This document shows, piece by piece, positions 52,143 to 64,000 of a stretch of DNA of 64,000 nt; the stretch's first letter is position 1; each line of letters starts with the position of its first letter. The notes below the pieces were generated by a model. That model searched no databases. It was not told the DNA's origin and was given only the letters and a program-made list of their open reading frames with translations. A program made the translations under genes and the position numbers. The stretch is taken from contig NC_089457.1 of assembly GCF_026210795.1 (NCBI RefSeq), positions 1,736,001 to 1,800,000 of the forward strand, read 5' to 3'. The stretch comes from Rhizophagus irregularis (Eukaryota > Glomeromycota > Glomeromycetes > Glomerales > Glomeraceae).

Positions 52143-53660
52143 CGTAATCTCTATAAGTTTACTTAGAGTGACAAAGTATTGTTATCAACTTATTTGATAA
52201 AAATTCTTCTTACGCTAAATCTATTTTTGGAAATTATTGGTGAAGATAGTAAGTAAAGTCAAAATCATCATTCAAAACCTTCTTTCGAATTCTGCAGAAG
52301 AGTGAAATTGCACTCACATTATAAGTTCAAAAGCTTTTATCTATGGGCTCTGTTTTTACTGCTTGATAAATATGCCTTATATCTTATTTACATTTTTATT
52401 ATCTAATATATAATCATTTTATTATTTTAATGCAAAGTTATATTATCAACTCATGTGACATCTGTTTGTTCTGCATATTTTGCAAAAGTTATGCTATTGA
52501 TATATTCTAAGTAAATGGACTTCAGAAATTCACAAAATTTTTATAAGTAAAGCTCTAGTGTTAAGCTTTAGGAAACTGTAGGTGAAAGTTCTATTTGACA
52601 TGTAAAATCAATAAAATTAATTGTACTTTCAAATCAAAAAGTAATGAATGGTAATAAATATGTGCTACAAATTAGAGAGCTGTATAAGTTGTAGTTTTAG
52701 TGAATCCCATGAGCTGAAGATTAAAATTCGTTATAGTAAGAAATTCGCTATACTGAGGGTAATTTTATTATATATAAAGAAAATCTGTACTTAACTTTTC
52801 TTGATTACAGCAAGTTATTCACTATATAAAAATTCACTATAGAGAGTATTTGTTTTATTGTTTATCAAGAAAACTTGCAAAAAATATAATATGTATCAAA
52901 GAAACTTTATATTAGTATCTGCGATATTATCATTTTAGAACTTCGCATAATGTTCATTTATGACACCATTATAGTTGGCATTACGTGCAAGAAAATGTGC
53001 ATAACATAATATCAAATAACACGAGGCAGATATGTGAAGAGATAAGAAAGATCAGTTTTTACAATATATACAATAAAATATAGTATGTCGCTTTTATAAG
53101 TTTCTATTTATTATTTATCCGATCTACAAATTTATATCTTTATATAGATATAATTTTTTAAAAAAATTACCCGTATATACAAGAAAGAAAAAACTAAAAA
53201 GAAAAAAGAAATTCCAAAAAAAGTCTATATTTAAACTAAAAAATTGATAAATAAATAATAATAATAATAATAACAAAAAAGTCTAAACTGTAATTTTATA
53301 CTTAAAATCCAGCAATATTTCTCTATTTTTTTTTTATGTTAATTGTTTTTTTTTTCTTGAAAAAAAGAGTTAAAAAAAGTTAGCTTTTTAACTGAAATTT
53401 TTTCGTTAACCAAAATTTTTATTTTAAAAAATGTTCTTACTTTTTTGACACTTTTTAATAATACTTAATCGGAAAAACAAATCAAGATCTTATTTCTGTA
53501 TGAAAATAATTTTGAAAAAAAAAGATGAAGAAAACAAAAAAGATTGAATCAGAAATAAGATCAAATATTTTTACACAAAATTCAAATTGTTAATTTCTAA
53601 AAAAAATATTTTCTCCTTTATAAACATTTTTATCAATATTCCCAACGCATTGAAAATTAA
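52143..53660. other. Intergenic with a pogo-like terminal fragment
   Basis: No ORF. On the minus strand CAGTATAGCGAATTTCTTAC TATAACGAA (about 52727-52757) resembles the terminal repeat of pogo/Tigger elements. A weak inverse (TTCACTATA.AAAATTCACTATAGAG) lies at 52815-52842, so a small decayed MITE is possible. The right part precedes the 3' end of the chromodomain gene. Confidence 0.4.
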
Positions 53661-56600
53661 TTACACCTCAATTTTTACTTCTGCTAAATCATCAGTGATT
53701 TTATCTTTCATAATGGAATTTTCTTCAGAATCCAAATGATCTTCTTTAAGATGCTTTTTCAATTCAAATTTATCATTAAATGATCTTTTGCAGAGATTCC
53801 ATTCACAAAAATAATTCATTTTTTGAAATGATTTGACAGGACTCCCTGGAATTGGATTTGCAATTACCTTGAATTTTCTTCCGGTAGAAACGGATGATGT
53901 AGAATTCAATGATGTACGAGGGGTAGAACCTTTACTTTGTCCAATACGAGTTGATGTCGTTGGTAATTTTCGCAAGTTTGTATTTCCTCTAATAGAAGCA
54001 GTTGAATTTCTGAAAGCGTTTGGATTTTCGAACAATCTAGTATCATGATAATTATTATTCGGCAAACTTTCAAAAAAAGGAACCGTTGATACCGTTGATA
54101 ATCCTTGAACATTTGTATTATTATTAACATTTCCTATAATCATCATTTAAAAATATAAGTATATAAAGAAAACCTTTAACAAAAGATAAAACTAACAGAA
54201 TTTTAAATTACCATGCGCTGAATTGGTTTCAATAGGCTGTGTTTCCATTCTTTGAGTATAATCTTCACTCTGATTATCCTTATTTTGACTCTGTAATGAT
54301 GGTGATATTCTTTCTCTCAAATAATTCGCTTGAGTACTAGAAGTGTTTGGGATAGAAGATACATCATAATTTTTGAGAATCTCTGCAGCGTTTAACTTTC
54401 TAACTTCAAGCATTAATTTAACAGAATCTTCCGCGATAGTTGAATTCTCCTCGGCCATTTTCAAACTTATTTCTTGTAACTTGTTTTTCATTTTCAAATT
54501 TTCAATTTGACGATTCAAAAAACTCTCATCTTGATTATTACTAGTAGTTCTTCTTATCTTAACTACTTCCTGATTGATTGTCTCTTTCAAATTATCAATT
54601 GCCTTATTGATATTACTTCTCTGATCAATTAATTCCTGCAAAGAATTTTGAAGTCGTGTAAATTTATGATATTCATCTTGCATCAATATGATACTATTCT
54701 TTGTTATATTATTATTTTCTTCTCTAAGTTTTTTCAATTCTTGATTTGCATTATTTAAGTCTTCTTTAAGTATTTCGATTTCGGATTGTTTTCCCATCAT
54801 AATCCTTCTAGTTTGATTATATTCATTTTGTAACCTTGAATGTTCAATATCAAGCTTTTTATATTCATTACATCTAACCACGTATTTATTTTGACTTTCC
54901 ACCACCTTATTACATAATTTCTGAATATTATCTTGACATTTTCTAATAGTATCACTTGCTTCTGAATTTGACCATGGCCTTCTCTCAACTTCTACTCTAA
55001 GTTGATAAGTTTCACTAGCATATTTATTTTTTTCTTTAATCAAATCCATTTTATCTTTCTCTAATGATTCATTATAAGATCTCACTTTTACCAATTCATA
55101 CGATAATTCCTTCTGTATAATATAATGAATTAATCAATTAATATTATTTAATATGATGAAAATATTATATTATAAACTTACCACTCTTTGTACAGCGTCA
55201 AAAGAAGGAACAGAATCATTACTTTCCATTATCAAAGATCCAGTGTTTGTATTTTGTATAATTGAAGATTGTTGATGATTTGATTGTTCATTAATCTGCA
55301 TAATAGTTGGTGATATACTTTGAGGACTTGTCATTATTACAGATTGATTAGAATGAGTAACATTATTATCATCATTAAAAATTGCCATCGAATCTTCATC
55401 TGATGAAATCGGTTGTACATATGATTTGTGGAAATAACTCTTATGTTGTGTCGTCAATAAAGGAACAATTTTATTAGAAACTTGTGAACTACTTGAACTA
55501 CTTTTAGGAACTGAAGAACCTGAATTATTTCTGATACTGGCCAATCTGCTAGAATGTCTATTTGATGATGATGTCGAAATGTTATTATCGGTCCACTTTT
55601 CTGTATTTAATGCACTTGATGTGTTATTTGATGTGCTACTTGATGTGCTACTTGATGTGCTACTTGACGTGTTACTTGACGTGCTAGATGTACTATTTGA
55701 TTTGCTACTACTTGATGAGGAGGAATGTACATTGGAATAATTATATTGTGATGGTGACGGTGGTGGTGATGAATTAATCTTAGCAGCAATCGAACGAAAT
55801 TTAGGAGAAGAAGAACTTGTGGTAGAGGAATTTTTACTTATACTGGAATTGATTCCTGATTGTTGATCATAGGATTGTGTGAAAGATTGTATACATTGCG
55901 AACTTGATAAATCATAATCCGGAAGTGATTCATTAGGCTGTAATGTTGATAATTCATTTATTTGTGAAGATACATTATTGTTTTCGACATTTAATGATGT
56001 TGATGTTGATAATGTTAATGATGGTAAAATTTTGATATCTCTAACATCTTTGGTAACTTTGGCAACTTTGGCAGCATCTTTGATATCTTTAGCATCTTTG
56101 GTAACATCTTTGGTATCTTTAGAATCTTTGATATCTTTAGCATCTTTTGAATCTTTAACATTTGAATCTTTAACATCTTTTGAGTCTTTAACATCTTTTG
56201 AGTCTTTAACATCTTTTGAGTCTTTAACATCTTTTGAGTCTTTAACATCTTTTGAGTCTTTAACATCTTTTGAGTCTTTAACATCTTTAGAGTCTTTAGA
56301 GTCCTTTGCATCTTTAGAATCTTTAATATCTATTACTTTCTCATTAGCATTAATTGATGAATTAATGACATTATCTTTGCGATTCATATCATGAACATCT
56401 TCAGTTTTTTGCCTCTTTGTTGATGAATCATTATTAGGATCTTGAACATTATCCAAAGTTCTCTTATTTAAACTATATAATGATAATCTTTCAGATTTTG
56501 AAGGTAGAGGAATCTTTTTTCCATGAATAGTTTTATGAGATCTTATTTCATTAATATTAGGATCCAAAATAGAAATATTACTTTTAATAGGTGTATTGCT

Positions 56601-57506
56601 AATAATAGATGGTTGTATAGGACTTATTTTAACAAGTTTAACTTTAGAAGTAGGGAAATTTTTCAATATCTTTGAAGAAGAAATGGTAGATTTTGTATTA
56701 CGAGGAGCGTTGTTGTAATTTGTGAATTTTGAGTTGATTTTTACATGAAAACTATGTAAATTTGGTTTAATATTTTTCTTAACATTTGAATTTGAAATTA
56801 AATTATTTGAATTAAGATTCGAATTTGTGATTGGATTTGTATTAGAATAAGAATTAGAATTTGTTTTTGTATCGGTATTAGAATTAGAATTTGGATTAGG
56901 ATTAGGATCGCAATCTTCATAACGTGCAAATGATAAAGTTTTTCGTCTTATATCTTCACTCATGTTTTGACAGTATTTATCCAAAACATATTTTAAACCA
57001 TCTACACCATTAATTTTATCACCTCTCTCCATTATGCTATATGGATTATTTGATTCAGACTTGTTAATAGTATTATTATTATTATTATTATTATTATCTT
57101 GTAAATCCATTGGATCATCATCTTGTACGACATCCATTTTTTCTTGATTTGAACCCTTATGATTTTCTTTATCTTTTTGTTCCTCTTGTTTTTTACGTTG
57201 TCTAGATTTTTCTTGTTCCCATTCTTTTAATAACATTGCCGTACAATTATCTTTTGGTTGCTAAATAAAAAAAAAAGGAAAGAAAATTAAATAAAGTTTT
57301 TTTTAAGGAGAAAAACATTATTTTAAATGAGATAAAAACGTTACCCAATCAGGAGACCAAGGTTTCCCATTTCTATCATGTCCGGACCATTTTATTAGAT
57401 AAAGCCATTTTCCACCAACTTTCTTTTCATCCAAAATTCTTTCAGCGTCAAAATAAGATTCTTGAATATTTGATGATTTTTTTGAAGGATTTCTCTTTTT
57501 AGTCAT
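53661..57506 (-). CDS. Chromodomain / coiled-coil / C2H2 zinc-finger protein, four exons, intact
   Basis: Exons 57506-57345, 57260-55182, 55112-54212 and 54133-53661 join with GT-AG introns of 84, 69 and 78 nt and give 1204 residues without a stop. The chromodomain spans the first junction (YFDAERILDEKKVGGKWLYL, IKWSGHDRNGKPWSPDW, QPKDNCTAMLLKEW), which confirms the splice. Exon 2 is low complexity: Asn/Ser runs, about ten DSKDVK repeats (56120-56320) and Ser/Thr tracts. Exon 3 is a long coiled coil. The last exon has a C-x4-C-x12-H-x4-H finger (CEWNLCKRSFNDKFELKKHL). The protein is presumably nuclear and may read methylated histone tails. No named orthologue is recognised. It looks like a host gene. 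Confidence 0.88.
56120..56320 (-). repeat. 18-bp coding repeat (DSKDVK)
   Basis: Near-perfect direct repeats of GATGTTAAAGACTCAAAA on the coding strand encode KDSKDV tandemly, followed by more diverged KDAKDIKD units. In-frame length change is likely between strains. Confidence 0.85.
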
Positions 57507-60500
57507 TTTTTTAAGTTTATAACTTTAATAACCCTTCTTTTTTTTTGTTTATCTTTTTTTTTGTTTATTTTTATCTTTGTTATTTTTATTTTGTTATTTT
57601 TTTTTTATTTTTGTTACAAAGGAATAAAAAAAGAAACCTTTCCACCCAATATATTAAACTTCTATTAAAAAGCAAAAAAAAAAAAAAAAGGAAAAAAATG
57701 TTGAAAAATTTGTATATATATATATATATTATTTGTTTATTTATATAATAAACCCAAAATAATAAAAAGGTTTTTTTTATATAAAAAAAAATAAGAAAAT
57801 AAAGGTTTTTTTTTAAAAAAAAGACGAAATTTATCGTTTTTTTTTTAAAAAAAATAAAAATCCTATATATATCATGTATATATATATATAAATATATAAG
57901 TACGTATACATAATACATCAAAACTTTTTAGAACATAAAATTTTCGTGTTACGGGATGACAAATATAAAAATAATAAAAAATAAAAAATAAACACATTTA
58001 CATTAGAATTAAATTGTGTTACATTAGGTGATGACCGATGACAAGGAATTTGATTGACATATGTAAACACATGACTACATAATTTCTTGATAATCCCTGT
58101 TGTCCTTGACCCTTTTTTTTTTTTTTAACCAGTCATTTTCAAACTTTAAATTTTATGAAATTATTTTTATTGGTCTTTAAAGTTACCTCCTTGTTGCAGG
58201 TTATTACCTTATTGTATTTCGTTGCAAAAAAAATAAAATAAAATAAAAATAAAATATAAAAAAAATAAAGAATTTTTAGTGGCTTTTAAAAAATTACTAT
58301 AGGCTATAGAGTCTATAGAGGTCTATATAGTGAGAAGAAAAAAATTAAACATCACATCTGCATAACATTTTATCACCACTAAATCACTAAGTATGATTCA
58401 AAAAAAGCAAGTTTTGGCGTAAAAAAAAAAAAAAAAATATCTTTATTCGTATAGTTCATTAAAAAATATATATAATTCAAACAATATTATGCACATCGTT
58501 TTTATTTTTAGTATTTTTTAAGCCATTATAGAAAAAAAAGTTTTCAGCCCAATAAACCCGATAACTTATTAACTAATTACGTTTATCTATCAAATCTATG
58601 AAATTTCTTTATCAGATAAAAATAAAAAATAAAAATATTTTAGTATACAATATATTGAAATATATTGAAATATTATACATTTTTTATATAGAACGATTTA
58701 AAGAAAAAATAAAGATGTAAAAAAAAAAACTTTTCAATGTTATTAAAAAACTTTTATTATCGATATTTTATCTCTTGTTATTTGTGTTAATACTATAATA
58801 CTATTATACCGTTTTAAAACAATAAAATAAAGTATGATAAATGTAAAGTTTTCAAGTATATAATGTTCTTATATAATAATTTAAAGGTTATTATTATTGT
58901 TTTTATGATAAATTTTGATTGTATGCTTTTCATTACGTTGTGGCGCAGAAATGCAAAAGTTAAAACGAGTAAATGGAACAAATTGATAATTATAAAGTAC
59001 CATGAAAAGTGATCGAATTTTATATAAAATTCATTGGACCAAGTTGTTTATAATGATGAAAAATTTCAAAATCATCAAAAATTGTGCATATAAAAGATTT
59101 CTCATTCTCCCCCAAAAAACAGGAGTATTCTTAATCGGTAAATCAAATATTAATGAACAGATAAATGTGATAAAAGGACTTTTATATGTATTTCATGACA
59201 ATGTATTCATGACAGAGTATTGAATATTCATGACAAAATATTCAAAATATTCAATGAAAAGTAAGTGCATAGTTAATTAACTGCTATTCGGATACTTTGG
59301 ATACTCATCTCAATAAATATATTACTATTATTCAGATATGAATTTTTAATTTGATTCCGTATCAATTATATTTGAATGTATTGGTCTGTCAAAAACTTTA
59401 TAATTGTAATATTTATATATAGATAATAGCATTTAGGAAGTGTGGTTCAATAAAATTTGTATGTAATGTATGTAATGTTCACTTATTAAACTTGAACTTG
59501 ATAATTAATTATATCAAAATGAAAATTCCAATTAACAAATCCATGGCTTTTTTTAACATAATGATAAATAATATAAATCGCATAAATTTTATTTCAATTT
59601 ATCTAACATATTTAATAATTGAAATTGTTTATATTAATCATAATCGGATTTTTACATGATATATATGATTATTTTAAGTTATAATTATGTTGTTATATTT
59701 AATATTGCTTTATCAATTATCAATGCTTCATTGGTCAATGCCTCATTGGTCAATTATCTTTATCTTTATCTTTATCTTTATATTCGATTCTTTTAATAAC
59801 TTGCAAGTCTTACCAATATCCAATTATTATATTAATGAATCTTTTAGATTTGATTTCAAATATTTAACTTGATAACTTGTAAAATACTTTAAATCTATTA
59901 AATCTATTAAATATAGAGTCCTTAGTTAAGAATCTTAGTTAAGAATCTTTATTTACATTAAATGAAACATTACATGAAGTTTACATGACTTTAAATTTAA
60001 ATGACTTTTTACATGATTTTAAATTGGTTTAAAATCTAAAAACTCTATACTTAATTAATCTATGATGACTATGAGAACATTTAAATTAATAGTTGATCTA
60101 AAAATAAAAAAGGAGGACTAGAAGAAATGCTTTATGAAATTTATGAATTTGAAGGTTTGCGCATTTGAATTTAAATTTTTTAAAACAGTTCATATCAATC
60201 TTTTATAATCAATTAAAACATATTAAAACATTAAAAGGTTCGTGGCGCAGTGATCAACGGCACAAAAATTTCGTACTCTTTCACACTTTCAATTGAATAT
60301 CACATAAAAGGATATAGTAGATCTACATTTGGATATATTTGATACATAAAAGGATAAATTAAAACCATTTTAAAATATCACATGATTTATGTCACCAAAG
60401 GTCACGAACCGGAATTAAAATTACCCATGTTACCGTTTCCGTTAATCAAGTTCTTATCTCGTAAGAAAAATATAAAATGTAAAACAATAAAAATTTCATA

Positions 60501-63423
60501 TGTACCTTTATTTTTGTGTACACAAAATAAATTAAACAATAATAAATAATAATAATACTTCATATTTTTAAAATAATATTATTATTTAAACTCATTATTT
60601 CAAAAAGAATATATTGTTTTCCAATTAAATTAAAAATTTTATAATAAAAAGTGCATAATTTAAGGTTTTATATTTTCTATAATATCCGAAACCCAAAAAC
60701 GGTTTCCTTTTTCCTTTTTCCTTTCTTTTCTTTTTCCGCAAGGTATCCGTTATCCCGCTTAAGATGAAAAGCCGCTTCGGTTAAAATCTTAAAATATAAA
60801 ATTGTTACACGAAATATTTGTCCAATCAAAAAAAGAATTCTTTGTATTTCCTCCTTTTAAACTTGATTTTTTCGTTTTTATTAAGTTTATTAAAGGTGAT
60901 AATATAAAAAAACCGTTTTACATTATTATAATAAAAAAAAAATTTTTTAGAAAAACCGTACCTTATAGTTTATGCGTACAAAATATTTGTTAAACGATGA
61001 CGACGGGATTTCAAGTATTTGTAAAATCTTTACCATAAAAGTATTTTTTTTTTTTATAAAGGGAAGAGATTTTATTTTCTTTTTTCTAACCTTTTGATAT
61101 CTTAATTCGCGCTCGAGTGTAACGTACAACAAATTCACATTTCACAAGGCACGAGTTTTTGCATGTGATTAATTAAAGGTAATGTGACGATTAAATGTAA
61201 CATAAATAAAACAATTAGATTTACTGTATTACAATTACGAAATATTATAAATATTATTCATGTTATTTATATTATTCTCATCTCGGGAGAAATAAAATTT
61301 ATTTATTATATTTTTCCTTAAAAAACTTACAATTTTTTAATATATTAAAAAAAAAACTGATAAACATTAATCATGATTTAAACTTGTCTCAGGGCGTATC
61401 TTTTGATTGGCGTCACTATGACGTTCAAATCGGAAATCAACCGAAAAAAACCGAAGAGCGAATTATAATAATTATAATTGTTATTTACATTTTTTACCAA
61501 ATATAATTAAAAAGTACGCCGATTACTTACATTACCGAGATAATTAAATTGTTAATTGATCGAAAAATTTTTAAAATTATCCTATTAGAGTAAATTAAAT
61601 TTGTAATCAACATTAAGATTATCCATCTTTAGGTTATTAGACTTGAACTAAATAAGACGGGGCTAAAATCTTTGTGGCTTTATCCGTTTTATCCGTTGCC
61701 CGGTTGCCGGCTACTTGCGTAAGTTTTATGATGTCATTTTTTTTATTACTATAAAGAAACAATGGAATAGTAATTTTCTGTATATATAACTATATAACTA
61801 TATAACGTATAACGTATATAATAATCTTCATGAAAAAAAAATTTTTTGTTGTTCTTATAAATCAAGGCGGTTATTTATATAGAATTATAAAATCTTGGGC
61901 TAAGCTAATTAAAGAAATTTTAATTTATTATTTGTTTATTTGTTAATTTATTTTATTACCAAAGTTAGTTTCACATTTTTTTGATATGCAGAAAAAAAAA
62001 TACGAATTGTACATTACGGTTTTATCCACCCATTTGTAGTATTTGTAAAGAAAACTTTCACGGTTTTGTACCATTTGTAGCATTTATAAAAGAAATAAAC
62101 TTTTTTTTTTTTTCAAATTACATTTTGTGAGTCATAAAAAAAAGTTCCGATAAGTTTATATATATACGAAAAATGTCATCTGCCTGTCATGCAAAAAAAA
62201 TACATCATATTATAAAATAATTATTATAATAATTAAAGATCATATGTACAATCATTATTAATTATAATACATTAAACGTAACAAGTTATTATTACTATAA
62301 TTAATGTACATTACATACAATACATTATTACATTATTTTATTTTAAAAAAAAATTTGTTAAAAGTATATATATATTAATTTAAAATTTAAATTTTTTTTT
62401 TTTTAAATGGCGGAAAAATACGTTGCATAAAAAAAAAATTTTTTTTTTATTTTGGTTTAGATTTAGATTCTTTGAAAAATTTAGATTCTTTGACAAAAAA
62501 AAAAAAAAAAATTTTTTTTTATATATACGATTTCAGATTCATTTTCATCTATTTTTTTTTTTCTTTAGTTTATCCTTGTTCGATAACTCATTAAAATAAA
62601 AATTTTTTTATATCTATTCCTCTTTTTTTTCTTCCTTTTTTTTTTATTTCGTATTTTTCACAATTCGTTTTTAATTATTTTCAATTCGTTTTTTTTTTTT
62701 AAGTTGTCTTCTTTTCGTAAAAAAAAAAAATAAATTTATATTAGTAATTTCATATTATTAATATTTATTTTAATTTTCGTATTAAGAATTCCCGAATCAT
62801 TATATCGTATACCTTTAATGAAAAAGAAAACCCCTCTTTATATCTATCTATATACACACACCTATATAAAAATAACGACCAAAAAAAAATTTTAATTTTT
62901 TTCCCTCTCTTTAAAACTTTTTGATTATTATTTTTTTTTTTTTAACGATTTTCAAAAAAAAAACGATTTTCAAAAAACCGATTTTCAAAACAAATTTTTT
63001 TTCGATCCGTTTTTTTTTTAACCAAATATATCAGAAAAATATCTATTTGTTTTCCTAAACATTACTTTAATTATCCAATCAAAAGTCAACATTATATATC
63101 TGATATGTATTAAACATATTTTTTTAAAACATATTTTTACTTTTACGTTTCCAATTTTCTTTTTTTTTTCACACACTAATTTTTTACACTAAAAAATTTC
63201 ACCTTTTTTTTATACACTTAAAAAATTTACACACTTTTTTCGTATTACAAAAATTTCTTTTTTTCGCAAAACATTTAAAAAATATTTTTTTTTTCGCAAC
63301 ATAAAATTTTTTTACACGCAACAAAAAATTTTTTTTTCTTCACAACATTTTTTTCGCAATTTTTTTTTTCTCATATCCAAAAACATCCAAAACATCCAAA
63401 ACATTCCAAAAAAATCAAAAATC
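57507..63423. other. Long intergenic region, no gene found
   Basis: 5.9 kb of very AT-rich sequence. Short open stretches exist (for example 59002-59223), but none has protein-like composition or a recognisable motif. Two A-box-like words, GTGGCGCAGTGATCAACGGC (60243) and TGTGGCGCAGAAATGC (58940), resemble the 5' half of tRNAs or a SINE head; no B box follows. From 62390 to 63420 long A and T runs dominate, as expected upstream of the next gene. Confidence 0.5.
60241..60262 (+). other. tRNA-like A box (possible SINE head)
   Basis: TTCGTGGCGCAGTGATCAACGG matches the start and D-arm of many tRNAs. The rest does not fold and lacks GGTTCGA, so it is a remnant at best. TGGCGCAG also occurs at 58941 and in both solo LTRs (3066, 4922). 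Confidence 0.3.
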
Positions 63424-64000
63424 ATGACGAAACAAAGAAACGTATTAAATAATTCTTTAACATTATTAACAACATTAACAAATTCCATTACACCTTCAAC
63501 GATATCACCGATCCTATCATCAATTTCATCATCCTTATCACCAATTTCTTCAATAAATAATAATAATAATAATAATAATAATACTATGATTTCATCATCA
63601 ACATCATTATCTTCTTCTTCTTCTTCTTCTTCTATTTTTTCTTCAAAATTACCAAAAGAACCTCCACCAAATAAACAAACAAAAAAACATCATCGTAAAC
63701 TTTCATTATTATATAAACAAGTTGAACATTTAGAATTAAAATTATTATTTAAAAGAGCTTTTATTGAAAGAGAATTATTATGTAAATTAGAATTGGCTAA
63801 AAAAATTAAGGATGAAGCAAGTGAATTAGAATTAAATACTTTAATTCAATTAAATAAGATTAGATCAAAAATTATCTTATTACAAAAAAATAATAATGAA
63901 TTGATCGATAATAATAATAATAATAACGAAGTTAATAATAAAAAAGTTCAACAACAACATCAACAACAACAACAAAAACAACAAAAACAACAAAAAAGTC
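63424..64000 (+). CDS. 5' part of a Ser/Asn-rich coiled-coil protein (runs off the edge)
   Basis: The ATG at 63424 follows a long T/A-rich leader and opens at least 192 codons without a stop. The product starts MTKQRNVLNNSLTLLTTL. It continues with Ser, Asn and Ser runs, PPPNKQTKKHHRK, then a strong helix (SLLYKQVEHLELKLLFKRAF, IERELLCKLELAKKIKDEAS) ending in poly-Gln. No domain is recognised. The low-complexity, helix-rich composition is typical of fungal regulatory proteins. The rest lies outside the window. Confidence 0.7.
   Translation, partial: MTKQRNVLNNSLTLLTTLTNSITPSTISPILSSISSSLSPISSINNNNNNNNNTMISSSTSLSSSSSSSSIFSSKLPKEPPPNKQTKKHHRKLSLLYKQVEHLELKLLFKRAFIERELLCKLELAKKIKDEASELELNTLIQLNKIRSKIILLQKNNNELIDNNNNNNEVNNKKVQQQHQQQQQKQQKQQKS

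Noticed and set aside
55978-56394. Plus-strand ORF with SLESLTSFESL repeats
   Set aside because: It is the antisense image of the DSKDVK repeat in the chromodomain gene.
57586-57921. 111-residue minus-strand ORF rich in Phe/Tyr/Ile
   Set aside because: It is translation of poly-A/T and (TA)n runs in the promoter region of the chromodomain gene.
59002-59223. 73-residue plus-strand ORF as a small gene
   Set aside because: No domain, no supporting splice or repeat context, and expected by chance in 6 kb of AT-rich DNA.

Overview
The window looks like an AT-rich fungal nuclear contig dominated by transposable elements, most like Glomeromycotina (Rhizophagus-type). This is an inference from base composition, short AT-rich introns, and the mix of PIF1-helicase debris, hAT, Plavaka-type CACTA, Gypsy, LINE and Tc1 elements. 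I could not search any database. Only two stretches look like ordinary host genes: a four-exon chromodomain / coiled-coil / C2H2 zinc-finger gene (53661-57506, minus) and the start of a plus-strand coiled-coil gene that runs off the right edge (63424-64000).

Left third. Positions 228-2775 hold a decayed PIF1-type helicase, split by a 1.4 kb non-autonomous TIR element (1376-2753, 8-bp duplication GTTCAGAT). Two solo LTRs of one family lie head to head (3050-3671 and 4294-4943), each with a 4-bp duplication. Positions 5398-14375 form one 9 kb hAT-type element (ends TAAAGAT..., 8-bp duplication CCTATCAT). It holds a decayed BED-finger hAT transposase, a second decayed multi-exon gene, and three clusters of a near-palindromic TGGACAAAATTGTCCA repeat. 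The transposase is itself cut by a second element (6844-8759, duplication AATGTAGT) with the same AGGACYCCG terminus as the one in the helicase.

Middle: one nested stack from about 15162 to about 45316. A LINE on the minus strand (ORF1 with RRM and CCHC; ORF2 with endonuclease, RT and RNase H; poly-A tail) has been cut twice inside ORF1. First, a 12.85 kb Ty3/Gypsy element (21972-34823) with two 686-bp LTRs that look identical and ACGC duplications. Second, a 9.7 kb TIR element (35414-45090, TA duplication). Removing each insert with one target copy restores the ORF1 frame. The 9.7 kb element carries an apparently intact Myb/SANT-like gene and tandem arrays of the palindrome CGTAATATTACG. A further element (37654-43716, about 200-bp TIRs) sits inside it with a seven-exon Plavaka-type transposase and a divergent accessory gene.

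The strongest candidate for something undescribed is in the Gypsy element. Its pol ORF continues past RNase H into a roughly 210-residue P-loop kinase of thymidylate-kinase type. Gag and protease are in frame across UGA-CUA, a leaky-stop context. Several cistrons overlap or nearly touch (ATGA; TAAAAATG; a 14-nt overlap), and four extra ORFs precede gag.

Right third: tandem repeats with splice-like signals (46500-47640), a Tc1/mariner element with one frameshift (48070-49392), a deletion relic of a related Gypsy (50773-52142), then the chromodomain gene, 5.9 kb with no gene found, and the partial right-edge gene.
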